NCBI RefSeq assembly: GCF_000948415.1
Contig: NZ_JYII01000015.1
Coordinates: forward strand, 107,510 to 171,509
Reading direction: 5' to 3'
DNA from: Thalassospira sp. HJ
GTDB taxonomy: Bacteria > Pseudomonadota > Alphaproteobacteria > Rhodospirillales > Thalassospiraceae
Length of the DNA stretch: 64,000 nucleotides
Shown: positions 8,054-15,989 of the stretch, one piece after another
How the letters are laid out: every line of letters begins with the position of its first letter
Position numbering within the stretch: position 1 is the stretch's first letter
Notes under the pieces: generated by a model
What the model saw: the letters and a program-made list of their open reading frames with translations, nothing else
Told to the model about the DNA's origin: nothing
Databases searched by the model: none
Translations under genes and position numbers: made by a program

Positions 8054-8082
8054 TCGGGGCGGCCAGTCAATGACCGCCCCGA
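8054..8082 (+). other. Intercistronic hairpin, ectC-ask
   Basis: TCGGGGCGG (8054-8062) pairs perfectly with CCGCCCCGA (8074-8082) across an 11-base loop, just after the ectC stop and before the strong ribosome site of the aspartokinase gene. It lacks a T-run, so it is more likely a stability or processing element than a terminator. Confidence 0.5.
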
Positions 8083-8127
8083 ACACTGAGCATATTTTTT
8101 AAAGGAAACGCCCCTAAAGGAGGCAAC

Positions 8128-9633
8128 ATGCTTTCAGCCCAGAAAAATAAGGACGCTGGGCATAGCGTTCACAAGATCGGTGGTACGTCGATGACCCAGG
8201 TTGATGCGGTCATGGACAACATTCTGGTCGGCAATCGCAAAGAAGACGAACTTTATAACCGTGTCTTTGTCGTTTCGGCATATGGCGGCTTTACCGACCT
8301 TCTGCTTGAAAACAAAAAGACCGGCGAAGCAGGCGTCTATCAGCTTTACGCCGGTTCGGAAACCGATTGGGCTTGGGGCGATGCCCTGACCAAAGTTTCC
8401 GAAAAAATGTGCGCGATTAACGAAGAAATCTTTGGCGACGCACCGGAACTGAAACTGGCCAATGCCTTTGTGCAGGAACGCATCGAAGGCACGCGCAGTT
8501 GCCTGATGGACCTTCATCGCCTGTGCAGCTTCGGTCATTTCAAGCTCGAAAAGCACCTTCTGACCGTGCGCGAAATGCTTTCGGCCATTGGTGAAGCCCA
8601 CAGTGCGCATAACACCATGCTGCTGCTGCGCGCCAAGGGCGTGAATGCCGTATTCGCCGACCTTTCGGGCTGGCGCGAGCCAGAGGCATCCACCCTTGAT
8701 GGTCGCATCAACAAGGTCTTTGAAGACATCGACCTTTCAAGCCAGCTTGCGATTGCAACGGGTTACGCCCAGTGCAGCGAAGGTTTGATGAGCATCTATG
8801 GTCGTGGCTACAGTGAAGTGACCTTCTCGCGTATTGCCTGCCTGACCCAGGCGCGCGAAGCGATCATTCACAAGGAATTCCACCTCTCGAGTGCCGATCC
8901 GCGCATCGTTGGTGAAGATGCCGTACGTCCGATTGGCCGCACCAGCTATGACGTTGCTGATCAGCTGTCTAACATGGGGATGGAAGCCATCCACCCGCGC
9001 GCAGCCAAGGGTCTTCGTCAGAACGACATTCCGCTTCGGATTGCCAACACCTTTGAACCGGAACATCCGGGTACGGTGATTGACGATCATTGGGAACCGG
9101 AAAACAGCCGTGTTGAAATCGTGACCGGCGTTCCGACCGCGTTCGAGATTGAAGTCTTCAATCAGGACATGGTTGGTGTTCCAGGTGGCGAGGAAGCGCT
9201 CCTGAACGTTCTGAAACGTTACAAGGTTCCGACCGTCACCAAGAACCTGAATGCCAATACGATCACGCATTATGTTGCGGCACCGCTCAAGCAGATCCGC
9301 CGCTGCGTTGACGAGATCGAGGCAAACCAGCCCGAGGCAACCGTTCAGACCCGCAAGGTCGCGATTGTGTCGGTCATCGGTGCCAATATCGAACAGCCGG
9401 GTCTGTTTGCCCGTGCGGTATCGATCCTTGATGATGCCGGTGTTGAACTGGTGGCATCCCACTATCCGAGCCGCCGCGTTGATCTGCAGTTTGTTGTTGC
9501 CGAAGGTGACTTCAACAAGGCAATCGTTGCCCTGCATCGCGGCCTCGTCGAAGGTAAAAAAGAGAGTGGCGCATCATCGAAGAAAACCAACGATGACAGC
9601 GCTACCACACAGGAAAAGCTCAAGGCCGCATAA
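8128..9633 (+). CDS. ask_ect: Ectoine-specific aspartate kinase Ask_ect
   Basis: A 501-residue aspartokinase that phosphorylates aspartate, the entry step for aspartate semialdehyde. The N-terminal kinase motif is HKIGGTSMTQ (a variant of the usual KFGGTS), with VFVVSAYGGFTDLL and the C-terminal pair of ACT-like segments (VTGVPTAFEIEVFNQ; VAIVSVIGANIEQPGLFARAVSILDDAGV). The divergent N-terminal motif and location after ectC mark the specialised Ask_ect group, which is thought to escape lysine/threonine feedback and feed ectoine synthesis. AAAGGAGG lies 7 bases before the ATG, the strongest ribosome site in the operon. The last residues (about 470-501) are a polar, low-complexity tail. Confidence 0.92.
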   Translation: MLSAQKNKDAGHSVHKIGGTSMTQVDAVMDNILVGNRKEDELYNRVFVVSAYGGFTDLLLENKKTGEAGVYQLYAGSETDWAWGDALTKVSEKMCAINEEIFGDAPELKLANAFVQERIEGTRSCLMDLHRLCSFGHFKLEKHLLTVREMLSAIGEAHSAHNTMLLLRAKGVNAVFADLSGWREPEASTLDGRINKVFEDIDLSSQLAIATGYAQCSEGLMSIYGRGYSEVTFSRIACLTQAREAIIHKEFHLSSADPRIVGEDAVRPIGRTSYDVADQLSNMGMEAIHPRAAKGLRQNDIPLRIANTFEPEHPGTVIDDHWEPENSRVEIVTGVPTAFEIEVFNQDMVGVPGGEEALLNVLKRYKVPTVTKNLNANTITHYVAAPLKQIRRCVDEIEANQPEATVQTRKVAIVSVIGANIEQPGLFARAVSILDDAGVELVASHYPSRRVDLQFVVAEGDFNKAIVALHRGLVEGKKESGASSKKTNDDSATTQEKLKAA

Positions 9634-9669
9634 GCCAACCACAGCCATTGGGCATCCTAACATCACAGC

Positions 9670-9710
9670 AAAACCCGCAAGCGCCATTCCGGCCTTGCGG
9701 GTTTTGTTTT
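9670..9710 (+). terminator. Rho-independent terminator of the ect operon
   Basis: AAAACCCGCAAG (9670-9681) pairs perfectly with CTTGCGGGTTTT (9694-9705) across a 12-base loop, and the T-rich run continues to 9710. It lies 36 bases after the aspartokinase stop. Confidence 0.9.
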
Positions 9711-9803
9711 GCCTGCATCATCTGCTTGTCAGTTGTGGTGCAGCGCGATAGGACTTAAAGAAGCAAACAGGGCAAAACCAACAAAGCAGACGGGACATTC
9801 ACC

Positions 9804-10628
9804 ATGACCACGCATAACAGCAAAGCCATCAACGAACTTCTCGACGTCATGGCAAAGCTGCGCAACCCCGATGGCGGTTGCCCGTGGGATCTGGAACAGG
9901 ATTTCTCGACCATTGCCCCTTACACCATCGAAGAAGCCTACGAAGTCGCCGACGCCATTGCCGATAACGACATGCCCGAGCTCTGTAACGAGCTGGGCGA
10001 TCTTCTTCTTCAGGTCGTGTTTCATGCCCAGATGGCCAAGGAAGCCGGCCATTTCGAATTCGAAGACGTCGCCAACAGCATCGTTTCAAAAATGATCAGT
10101 CGCCATCCGCACGTGTTTGGCGATGGCGATGCCACCACGACCGATGGCGTCAATCAGACCTGGGAAAAGATCAAGGCTGCCGAACGCGCCCGCAAGGCCG
10201 AGGACAAAGGCCACGAACGCCACAGCGCCCTTGATGGCGTGGCAAGCGCCCTGCCCGCATTGATGCGCGCTGAAAAACTAACCAAACGGGCCGCCCGCGT
10301 TGGCTTTGACTGGCCCAGCACCGATGAGGTCTTTGACAAGCTTCACGAGGAAATTGACGAGCTTAAAGCCGAAATGACCGAAAACCCCGATCCGGCACGT
10401 TTGCAGGATGAATTGGGCGATATGCTGTTTGTCATGGCCAATCTGGCCCGCAAGATCGGTGTTGATCCAGAAGTGGCGCTGCGCGGTGCGAACCATAAAT
10501 TCACCAAGCGGTTCCATTTCATCGAAGATGAACTGGCCCGAGACGGCCGAACGGCTGCGGACTCAGACCTCGCTGAAATGGATAGTCTCTGGAACCTGGC
10601 AAAAAAGACCGAACGGGGTCAGCTGTGA
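9804..10628 (+). CDS. mazG: Nucleoside triphosphate pyrophosphohydrolase MazG
   Basis: A 274-residue protein with two MazG repeats. The first holds LRNPDGGCPWDLEQDF and the metal-binding EEAYEVADAI with NELGDLLLQVVFHA; the second has EEIDELKAEM and DELGDMLFVMANLARKIG. MazG hydrolyses NTPs and dNTPs to monophosphates, cleaning damaged nucleotides and modulating ppGpp. In related genomes mazG follows hflX on the same strand; here it points toward the block. Its stop is 6 bases from a remnant stop codon of the phosphatase gene on the other strand, evidence that these two genes were once directly convergent. Confidence 0.92.
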   Translation: MTTHNSKAINELLDVMAKLRNPDGGCPWDLEQDFSTIAPYTIEEAYEVADAIADNDMPELCNELGDLLLQVVFHAQMAKEAGHFEFEDVANSIVSKMISRHPHVFGDGDATTTDGVNQTWEKIKAAERARKAEDKGHERHSALDGVASALPALMRAEKLTKRAARVGFDWPSTDEVFDKLHEEIDELKAEMTENPDPARLQDELGDMLFVMANLARKIGVDPEVALRGANHKFTKRFHFIEDELARDGRTAADSDLAEMDSLWNLAKKTERGQL

Positions 10629-10634
10629 TCACGC

Positions 10635-10673
10635 TCAGGTAAACAGCGGCATCAGGGTCTCATTTATCTCGCG
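10635..10673 (-). pseudogene. Remnant C-terminus of the inositol-monophosphatase-family gene
   Basis: Read on the minus strand, these bases encode R-E-I-N-E-T-L-M-P-L-F-T and a TGA. The intact neighbour ends A-E-I-N-E-I-L-M-P-L-F-P-N. The two segments align codon by codon with mostly silent or conservative changes and one lost codon. This is therefore a leftover 3' end of a homologous gene, separated from the intact copy by an AT-rich insert. The stop codon of the inserted gene (10660-10662) lies inside the remnant in another frame. Confidence 0.7.
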
Positions 10674-11151
10674 AAAACGACAACGCAGGCCAAATGTACT
10701 GCACCTCGTCGTCTTTCCCAGAGCAGCAAAAAACCAGATTTTCACCCTGTACCGCCTCAGATGCTATTTCGTCGAAATTGCGTTCAACAGCTCTGATAAT
10801 AGCTAGTGCGAAATTTTTATAATTCTTTGGTTTGGCAATCGGGTTCCAGGCCAAATTCCAAAGGACAAAGTCACCAAGAGATAGGCTTCTTCCAGCAACC
10901 GCCCCTCTCCCAAACAAACCTGCAGCCTCAATATCACCGGCCCTATAACATCTTAAGAATTGATCGGCTGACCATTTTTTGGTCTTAAGGAGCGTTTTTT
11001 GCGAGTTCTGAAAATCATCGATACAAACTGATATCGCACTATCTTCATGAGAATAGTAAAAAGCGAAGGTATAGATTTTGATATTCTTCGACTTTGCTAT
11101 ACGCACAGATTGCTTGATCATCTGATTAAATAGACTGTCATAAACACTCAT
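10660..11151 (-). CDS. Unrecognised small protein in an AT-rich insert
   Basis: A 163-residue soluble protein with no motif I can name securely. It starts MSVYDSLFNQMIKQSVRIAK, has a beta-rich IYTFAFYYSHEDSAISVCID, a tryptophan-rich centre (FVLWNLAWNPIAK) and ends ENLVFCCSGKDDEVQYIWPALS. The overall shape (N-terminal helix, FAFYYS strand, late FCCSGKDDE) recalls DUF4303-type and orphan immunity proteins, but this is only an impression. GGGAG lies 7 bases upstream of the ATG, so it is probably translated. Base composition is visibly lower in GC than all neighbours. It is bracketed by duplicated 3' ends of the adjacent phosphatase gene, which marks it as acquired DNA. Confidence 0.6.
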   Translation of the reverse strand: MSVYDSLFNQMIKQSVRIAKSKNIKIYTFAFYYSHEDSAISVCIDDFQNSQKTLLKTKKWSADQFLRCYRAGDIEAAGLFGRGAVAGRSLSLGDFVLWNLAWNPIAKPKNYKNFALAIIRAVERNFDEIASEAVQGENLVFCCSGKDDEVQYIWPALSFSRDK

Positions 11152-11256
11152 ATGTGCACTCCCGATATTTACCCAGAGCTCCGGCTGGTTTGTGTTTGAT
11201 GTGATACAAAATCACAAGATTTTTGAGCTCCGAGAATTTCTGGCTTTCCGCCAAAA

Positions 11257-12084
11257 TCAATTAGGAAATAGCGGCATCAGGATTTCATTGATCTCGGCCC
11301 AGAGTTCCTCGGAACTCGCACACAAAAGGCCTGCTGCCGTGGTATTGGCGTTATATTCGTTGTCCTTGTCCGCGGTGATATAGCGCGCATAACCGCCCGC
11401 TTCGCGGACCAGCAACGTCCCCGGCGCATGGTCCCAGGGTTTCAGCGTGCGATAGGCACAGAAATCAAACGCACCACGCGCCATTTCCTCGTACTCCGCC
11501 CCGCAGCATGAGTAATGCGCCACATCGGCAAAGAAATCGAGATGGCCGTAATGCTTGCGGATGCGATCGCGGGCATATGAAATCAAAAAGCCTTTGGCAT
11601 CTGATGCCTTGGTGATGTTGGATCGCACCGAAACCGCCTGATCCTGATAGCGCGTGCCAGACCCAAGTTCCGCAACAGTTGCCGCCCCTTCAATCGGATC
11701 GACAATCCAAGCGGCAACGGTTTCACCGCCAGCATAAAGCCCGACCATGCAGCGAAATGGCTGTCTGTGATGGGCGAAGTTCTTCGTGCCATCGACCGGA
11801 TCAATGATCCAGAACGGGTCATCGGCGGCGAACACGCGATCTTGGAGGCTCGGGTCTTCGTGCGCGGCCTCTTCACCCAGCGCACGGCTTCCGGGCAGAA
11901 GGTCGGTCAGACGACGGGTCAGAACCCGTTCGGCCTCGGTATCAGCGATGGTAACAAGATCCATGGCATGGGTCTTGGTGTCGATATCGGCATCATCAAG
12001 CTGGCCGAAACGCGGGGCGATCTCTTGCGCCGACACTTCCCGGATGATTTCAGTCACCTTGTCCATATCGACTTTAATCGCCAC
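11257..12084 (-). CDS. Inositol-monophosphatase-family phosphatase
   Basis: A 275-residue metal-dependent phosphatase of the IMPase/CysQ/HisN superfamily. The metal site residues are seen in GEEAAHED (Glu), DPFWIIDPVDGTKNF (Asp-x-Val-Asp-Gly-Thr) and LKPWDHAPGTLLVREAGG (Trp-Asp-His-Ala). The substrate could be inositol-1-phosphate, PAP or histidinol phosphate; I cannot tell which. A GTG at 12084 with GGGAG 8 bases upstream is the preferred start; a GTG at 12102 overlapping the hflX stop is the alternative. It is the last gene of the hfq-hflX run. Its final codons are duplicated at 10635-10673. Confidence 0.82.
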   Translation of the reverse strand: MAIKVDMDKVTEIIREVSAQEIAPRFGQLDDADIDTKTHAMDLVTIADTEAERVLTRRLTDLLPGSRALGEEAAHEDPSLQDRVFAADDPFWIIDPVDGTKNFAHHRQPFRCMVGLYAGGETVAAWIVDPIEGAATVAELGSGTRYQDQAVSVRSNITKASDAKGFLISYARDRIRKHYGHLDFFADVAHYSCCGAEYEEMARGAFDFCAYRTLKPWDHAPGTLLVREAGGYARYITADKDNEYNANTTAAGLLCASSEELWAEINEILMPLFPN

Positions 12085-12098
12085 GCGCTTTCTCCCTA

Positions 12099-13478
12099 TC
12101 ACACCAGATGAATATCAAGCCCGGCCTTGGCACACCAATCCTCGAACCGGCCAACGCGGGTCGTATCGACACGCACCTGAACCGAAATGCCGTCTGCACC
12201 TTCGTTGCGTTTCAGCACTTCACCCTGCTCATAAAGTCGGGCGAGTGATTTACCGTCCGCATAAGGCACGCACAGCTCAAACACCGGCATATCTTCAGTC
12301 AGGCGGTCTTCGACCAGGCGCAGCAACGCCTCGCAATTCGTGCCTTTGATGGCCGAAATCGCGATGGTGTTGTCATGGCGCGCGGCATATTCCGACACCG
12401 CCTGCAGTTCTTCGCCTTCAAGCTGATCAATCTTGTTAAGCGCCTCGACCAGTTCTTCGCCATCAATCGCCTTCTGAAGCCCGAGTTCCTTGAGAACCTC
12501 AAGCACATCAAGCTTCTGTTCTTCGGTTTCTGGCGAAGACGCGTCACGGACATGAACAATCAGATCCGCTTCCAGCACTTCCTCAAGCGTCGCGCGGAAG
12601 GCCGCGACAAGATCGTGCGGCAGATCAGAAACAAAGCCCACAGTATCAGACAGGATCACCTTGCGACCACTTGGCAGGATCAACCCACGCATGGTCGGGT
12701 CCAGCGTCGCAAACAGCATATCCTCGGCAAACACCTCGGACACGGTCAGCTGGTTAAACAGCGTTGATTTACCGGCGTTTGTGTAACCGACAAGGGCGAC
12801 AATCGGGTAAGGCACCCGACGGCGCGCTTCGCGATGAAGTTCACGCGTACGTTTGACTTCCTCAAGCTCCCGACGGAGCTTGGCAAGCTTGTCACCGATA
12901 AGACGGCGGTCAATCTCGATCTGTCTTTCACCCGGACCGGCAAGGAAGCCACGGCCACCACGCTGACGTTCAAGGTGCGTCCAGGTGCGCACAAGGCGGG
13001 ATCTCTGATAGCTCAGCAATGCGAGCTGCACCTGCAGGCGTCCCTCACGGGTTCGCGCGCGATCGGCAAAGATTTCAAGGATTAGGCCGGTACGGTCAAT
13101 GACCTTGCATTTCCATTCCCGTTCCAGGTTACGTTGCTGGATCGGGGTAAGCTGGCCATTGATCATGACAATGTCGGCTTCGTCGGCCTTGATTTGCAAA
13201 CCAAGCCGTTCCGTTACCCCCTTGCCAAACAATGTGGCCGGACGCAACTTTGCGATGGGCACGATTTCCGCGCCCACCACTTCAAATTCAAGCGCACCCG
13301 TCAAACTGACCGCTTCTTCCAGACGTGACGAAGCGTCGCGCCAAGCACCTGTCTGGTCTGCGCGTTTTAGTTCCGGGTGGAAAACCAGGACCCGGGGAGC
13401 ATCTGGCGTATCGCCGCCCCCCGAAGTCAGAGACTCGTCAGCTATTTTCTTCTTCCGTCGCAGGCTGGCTCGGATCAA
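12099..13478 (-). CDS. hflX: GTPase HflX
   Basis: A roughly 459-residue GTPase that binds the 50S ribosome and splits stalled ribosomes. The HflX N-terminal domain ([27 protein letters not shown]), a basic coiled linker with [19 protein letters not shown], and the G domain (P-loop [25 protein letters not shown]) are in order. The frame opens at a TTG (13478) that overlaps the end of hfq by 41 bases with no good ribosome site, so the true N-terminus is uncertain by some tens of residues. hfq-hflX coupling is conserved in proteobacteria. The stop overlaps the alternative start of the next gene. Confidence 0.93.
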   Translation of the reverse strand: MIRASLRRKKKIADESLTSGGGDTPDAPRVLVFHPELKRADQTGAWRDASSRLEEAVSLTGALEFEVVGAEIVPIAKLRPATLFGKGVTERLGLQIKADEADIVMINGQLTPIQQRNLEREWKCKVIDRTGLILEIFADRARTREGRLQVQLALLSYQRSRLVRTWTHLERQRGGRGFLAGPGERQIEIDRRLIGDKLAKLRRELEEVKRTRELHREARRRVPYPIVALVGYTNAGKSTLFNQLTVSEVFAEDMLFATLDPTMRGLILPSGRKVILSDTVGFVSDLPHDLVAAFRATLEEVLEADLIVHVRDASSPETEEQKLDVLEVLKELGLQKAIDGEELVEALNKIDQLEGEELQAVSEYAARHDNTIAISAIKGTNCEALLRLVEDRLTEDMPVFELCVPYADGKSLARLYEQGEVLKRNEGADGISVQVRVDTTRVGRFEDWCAKAGLDIHLV

Positions 13479-13695
13479 ACAGCTTGATCGGGGTCGTCGG
13501 CATTACCGTCGAGATCGCGTGTTTGTACACGAGCTGGGTATGAGCATCGCGCCGCAGCAAAACAGAGAAATTGTCAAACCAGGTGATAATCCCCTGCAAT
13601 TTGACTCCGTTGACCAGAAACACGGTAACCGGCGTTTTGTTTTTACGGCAATAGTTCAGAAAGACGTCCTGAACATTTTGTGATTTTTCCGCCAT
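13438..13695 (-). CDS. hfq: RNA chaperone Hfq
   Basis: An 85-residue Sm-like protein that forms hexamers and pairs small RNAs with mRNAs. The Sm1 segment ([41 protein letters not shown] as a whole) and the Sm2 signature with YKHAIST are complete, ending in a short acidic tail. The start [14 protein letters not shown] is typical of alphaproteobacterial Hfq. It overlaps the hflX frame and lies downstream of the ntr/trk genes in a conserved order. A 122-base gap upstream could hold its own promoter. Confidence 0.96.
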   Translation of the reverse strand: MAEKSQNVQDVFLNYCRKNKTPVTVFLVNGVKLQGIITWFDNFSVLLRRDAHTQLVYKHAISTVMPTTPIKLFDPSQPATEEENS

Positions 13696-13817
13696 TGGTT
13701 AGACCTAGCCTTCTTTTATGAGCGTTTTTTTGGTTTCGGGCGGCCAAGGAAAATGTGGAACCGTCGACTTTTCAGGTCAGTCACGATTCCTGCCCCATTT
13801 TTAATGACCTTCATGAA

Positions 13818-14504
13818 CTATAAGACGTTCGAGAAGCCTTTTACAACCCTTACAAGCGCCTCGCAATCGGCGAAATGCCAATCAGGGCTAAGAGTCGCAG
13901 AATTCTGCGTGTCGCCGTGACCGGTAATTTCGTCGCCGATCAGGATTGCAGTCGCCCCGACATTGCGCGCGCACTGAATATCGACCACGCTATCGCCAAC
14001 AAACCACAGATTCTCATATTGCGACGCCGAAGAGTCGCCCATCGCCATATGCACCGGATCGGGTGCCGGTTTGTCCTTGGCGGCATCGGTCGCACCAATG
14101 ATCTTGCCAAAAAACGGGGTCCATTCAAGGTGGTCGGCTTCCTTGCGCAGGAAGTTTCCATTCTTGTTACTGACCACCCCGATATAGGTGCCGTTATCAC
14201 GCAGCGCACATAAAAGATCATGCGCCCCGGCCAGTGGTGTCAGGGTTTCAAGATGGATCGACTGGAAATGGGCATAAAAGCTGTCTTTGGCCTCTTCCCA
14301 GCGATCTTCCCCAAACAGGACCGGGAAACTGTCGCGCAACGAGCGCGCAACGCGCTGCTTGGTTTCGTCCAGCGACCATTTCTCCCGCCCGAAATCTTCA
14401 AACGTCATGTTAAGGGCGGCCTGAATGGTCCCCCAGCTATCAACAAGGGTGTTATCCCAGTCAAAAATGACGGCTTTGGGCGGTTGGGGCAATTGGTCAG
14501 ACAT
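13818..14504 (-). CDS. HAD-superfamily phosphatase (phosphoglycolate-phosphatase type)
   Basis: A 228-residue HAD hydrolase. Motif I is VIFDWDNTLVDSW with the nucleophilic Asp, motif II VVSNKNG, motif III lysine in KDKPAPDPVHMAM, and motif IV FVGDSVVDIQCARNVG. The helical cap between motifs I and II resembles phosphoglycolate phosphatases and beta-phosphoglucomutases; the substrate is not decidable. It lies between trkA and hfq on the same strand, 63 bases from trkA and 122 from hfq. Confidence 0.8.
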   Translation of the reverse strand: MSDQLPQPPKAVIFDWDNTLVDSWGTIQAALNMTFEDFGREKWSLDETKQRVARSLRDSFPVLFGEDRWEEAKDSFYAHFQSIHLETLTPLAGAHDLLCALRDNGTYIGVVSNKNGNFLRKEADHLEWTPFFGKIIGATDAAKDKPAPDPVHMAMGDSSASQYENLWFVGDSVVDIQCARNVGATAILIGDEITGHGDTQNSATLSPDWHFADCEALVRVVKGFSNVL

Positions 14505-14567
14505 TTGAAATTCCGGTGGCTGGCTGGGTGTTATTTTGTATGGGGATTAAGGTAACCGCCTGCCCGA

Positions 14568-15947
14568 TCAGAAATATTCCAGGCGGACAGCGAACATCTT
14601 CTCGACCTTCTTGATCTGTTCGGACCCAGCAAATACCACGATCCGGTCATTGGCCTCGATCACGGTTGCAGCACGCGGCATCACGACTTCGCCATCGCGC
14701 AGAATGGCGCCAAACACCACACTGGCTGGCATCGCGATGTCCTTGATCGCCTTGCCAACGATCGGGGCCGTTTCAAGCGCCTCCGCCTCAAGCACCTCGC
14801 CAAAGCCTTCCGACAGGCTGTGAACCGCCCGGATACGACCACGGCGCACATGATGCAGGATGGTCGACACCGTCGTCATACGCGGACTGATGACCACATC
14901 AACGCCAAGCTCGGACACGAGCGAGTTATAGGTACTTTTGTTAATCAGCGTCAGCGCACGCGGGCAGCCATAACGTTTGGCCAGAAGTGACGCCAGAATG
15001 TTGGTTTCATCATCGTTGGTCAGTGCAACAACCGCCTCGGCATTGCCGACATTGGCCTCTTCGAGCAGTTCCGGATCAAGAACGTCACCGCGCAGAACAA
15101 CGCTTTTCTTCGGCAGTTTCTGGGCAACAAAGCGTGCGCGCTCCGGATCAGATTCTACCAGTCGTGTGGTAACCCCCGGGAAGTTCTGATTGATTTCCTC
15201 GGCCAGGAACAACGCGATATTACCGCCGCCAAAGATCACGATACGGCGTGCTTCCGGGTCTTCGTGGCCGAATGCTGACATGGCACGGTCGACCTGATCG
15301 CTCGAAACGGCAAGGTAAACAAGGTCGCCAGCCAACATCTGGTCATCACCCTTGGGATAGACCGCCTTGTCGCCACGGATCATGCCAAGGATCGAGATAT
15401 TAAGATCCGGGAAAAGCTGATGGAGCTGACGAAGCGGCGTGTTGATCACCGGGCAATCGTCGCTACAACGGATACCAAGGATTTTGACCTTGTCATCGGC
15501 AAACGGGATCATGTCAAACGCGCCAGGCGCCTGCAGACGGCGCGCAACCGCACGGGCCACTTCCATTTCCGGCGAAATCACCACATCGATCGGAAGCTTC
15601 TCCCGGCCAAACAGGCTGGCCCATTCCGGCTGAAGATAGGTCTGGCTGCGGATACGCGCGATTTTGGTCGGCACGTTAAACAGCGAATGCGCCACCTGAC
15701 AGGCCGTCATGTTGACTTCATCGGCAAAGGTCACCGCGATCAGCATGTCGGCTTCTTCGGCACCGGCCTGCTGCAGCACGTCCGGGTGCGAGCCAAACCC
15801 GATGATGCCCTTGACTTCAAGGGTGTCGGAAATCTTGCGCACCAGTTCTTCGGACTGGTCGATCACGGTTACATCATTGTTTTCCGCAGCCAGATATTTA
15901 GCAATGTGGAAGCCCACCTGCCCGGCGCCGCAAATGATGACCTTCAT
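14568..15947 (-). CDS. trkA: Trk potassium uptake regulator TrkA
   Basis: A 459-residue cytoplasmic subunit of the Trk K+ uptake system, made of two RCK units. The first Rossmann motif is CGAGQVGFHIAKYLA at the N-terminus, the second IFGGGNIALFLAEEI near residue 235, and each is followed by a TrkA-C segment (the last around AIKDIAMPASVVFGAILRDGEVVMP). NAD(H) or ATP binding gates potassium uptake by TrkG/H. It follows ntrX by 42 bases, as in many alphaproteobacteria. K+ uptake is the first response to osmotic shock, so it complements the ectoine operon, though no link is seen in the sequence. Confidence 0.95.
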   Translation of the reverse strand: MKVIICGAGQVGFHIAKYLAAENNDVTVIDQSEELVRKISDTLEVKGIIGFGSHPDVLQQAGAEEADMLIAVTFADEVNMTACQVAHSLFNVPTKIARIRSQTYLQPEWASLFGREKLPIDVVISPEMEVARAVARRLQAPGAFDMIPFADDKVKILGIRCSDDCPVINTPLRQLHQLFPDLNISILGMIRGDKAVYPKGDDQMLAGDLVYLAVSSDQVDRAMSAFGHEDPEARRIVIFGGGNIALFLAEEINQNFPGVTTRLVESDPERARFVAQKLPKKSVVLRGDVLDPELLEEANVGNAEAVVALTNDDETNILASLLAKRYGCPRALTLINKSTYNSLVSELGVDVVISPRMTTVSTILHHVRRGRIRAVHSLSEGFGEVLEAEALETAPIVGKAIKDIAMPASVVFGAILRDGEVVMPRAATVIEANDRIVVFAGSEQIKKVEKMFAVRLEYF

Positions 15948-15989
15948 GTTGAGTTCTCCCGTTCACAACAGTCCGTGGTGATCCTGGGC

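Noticed and set aside
10806..10988. Plus-strand frame inside the AT-rich insert
   Set aside because: The minus-strand gene has a strong ribosome site and an ordered protein pattern; this frame has neither.
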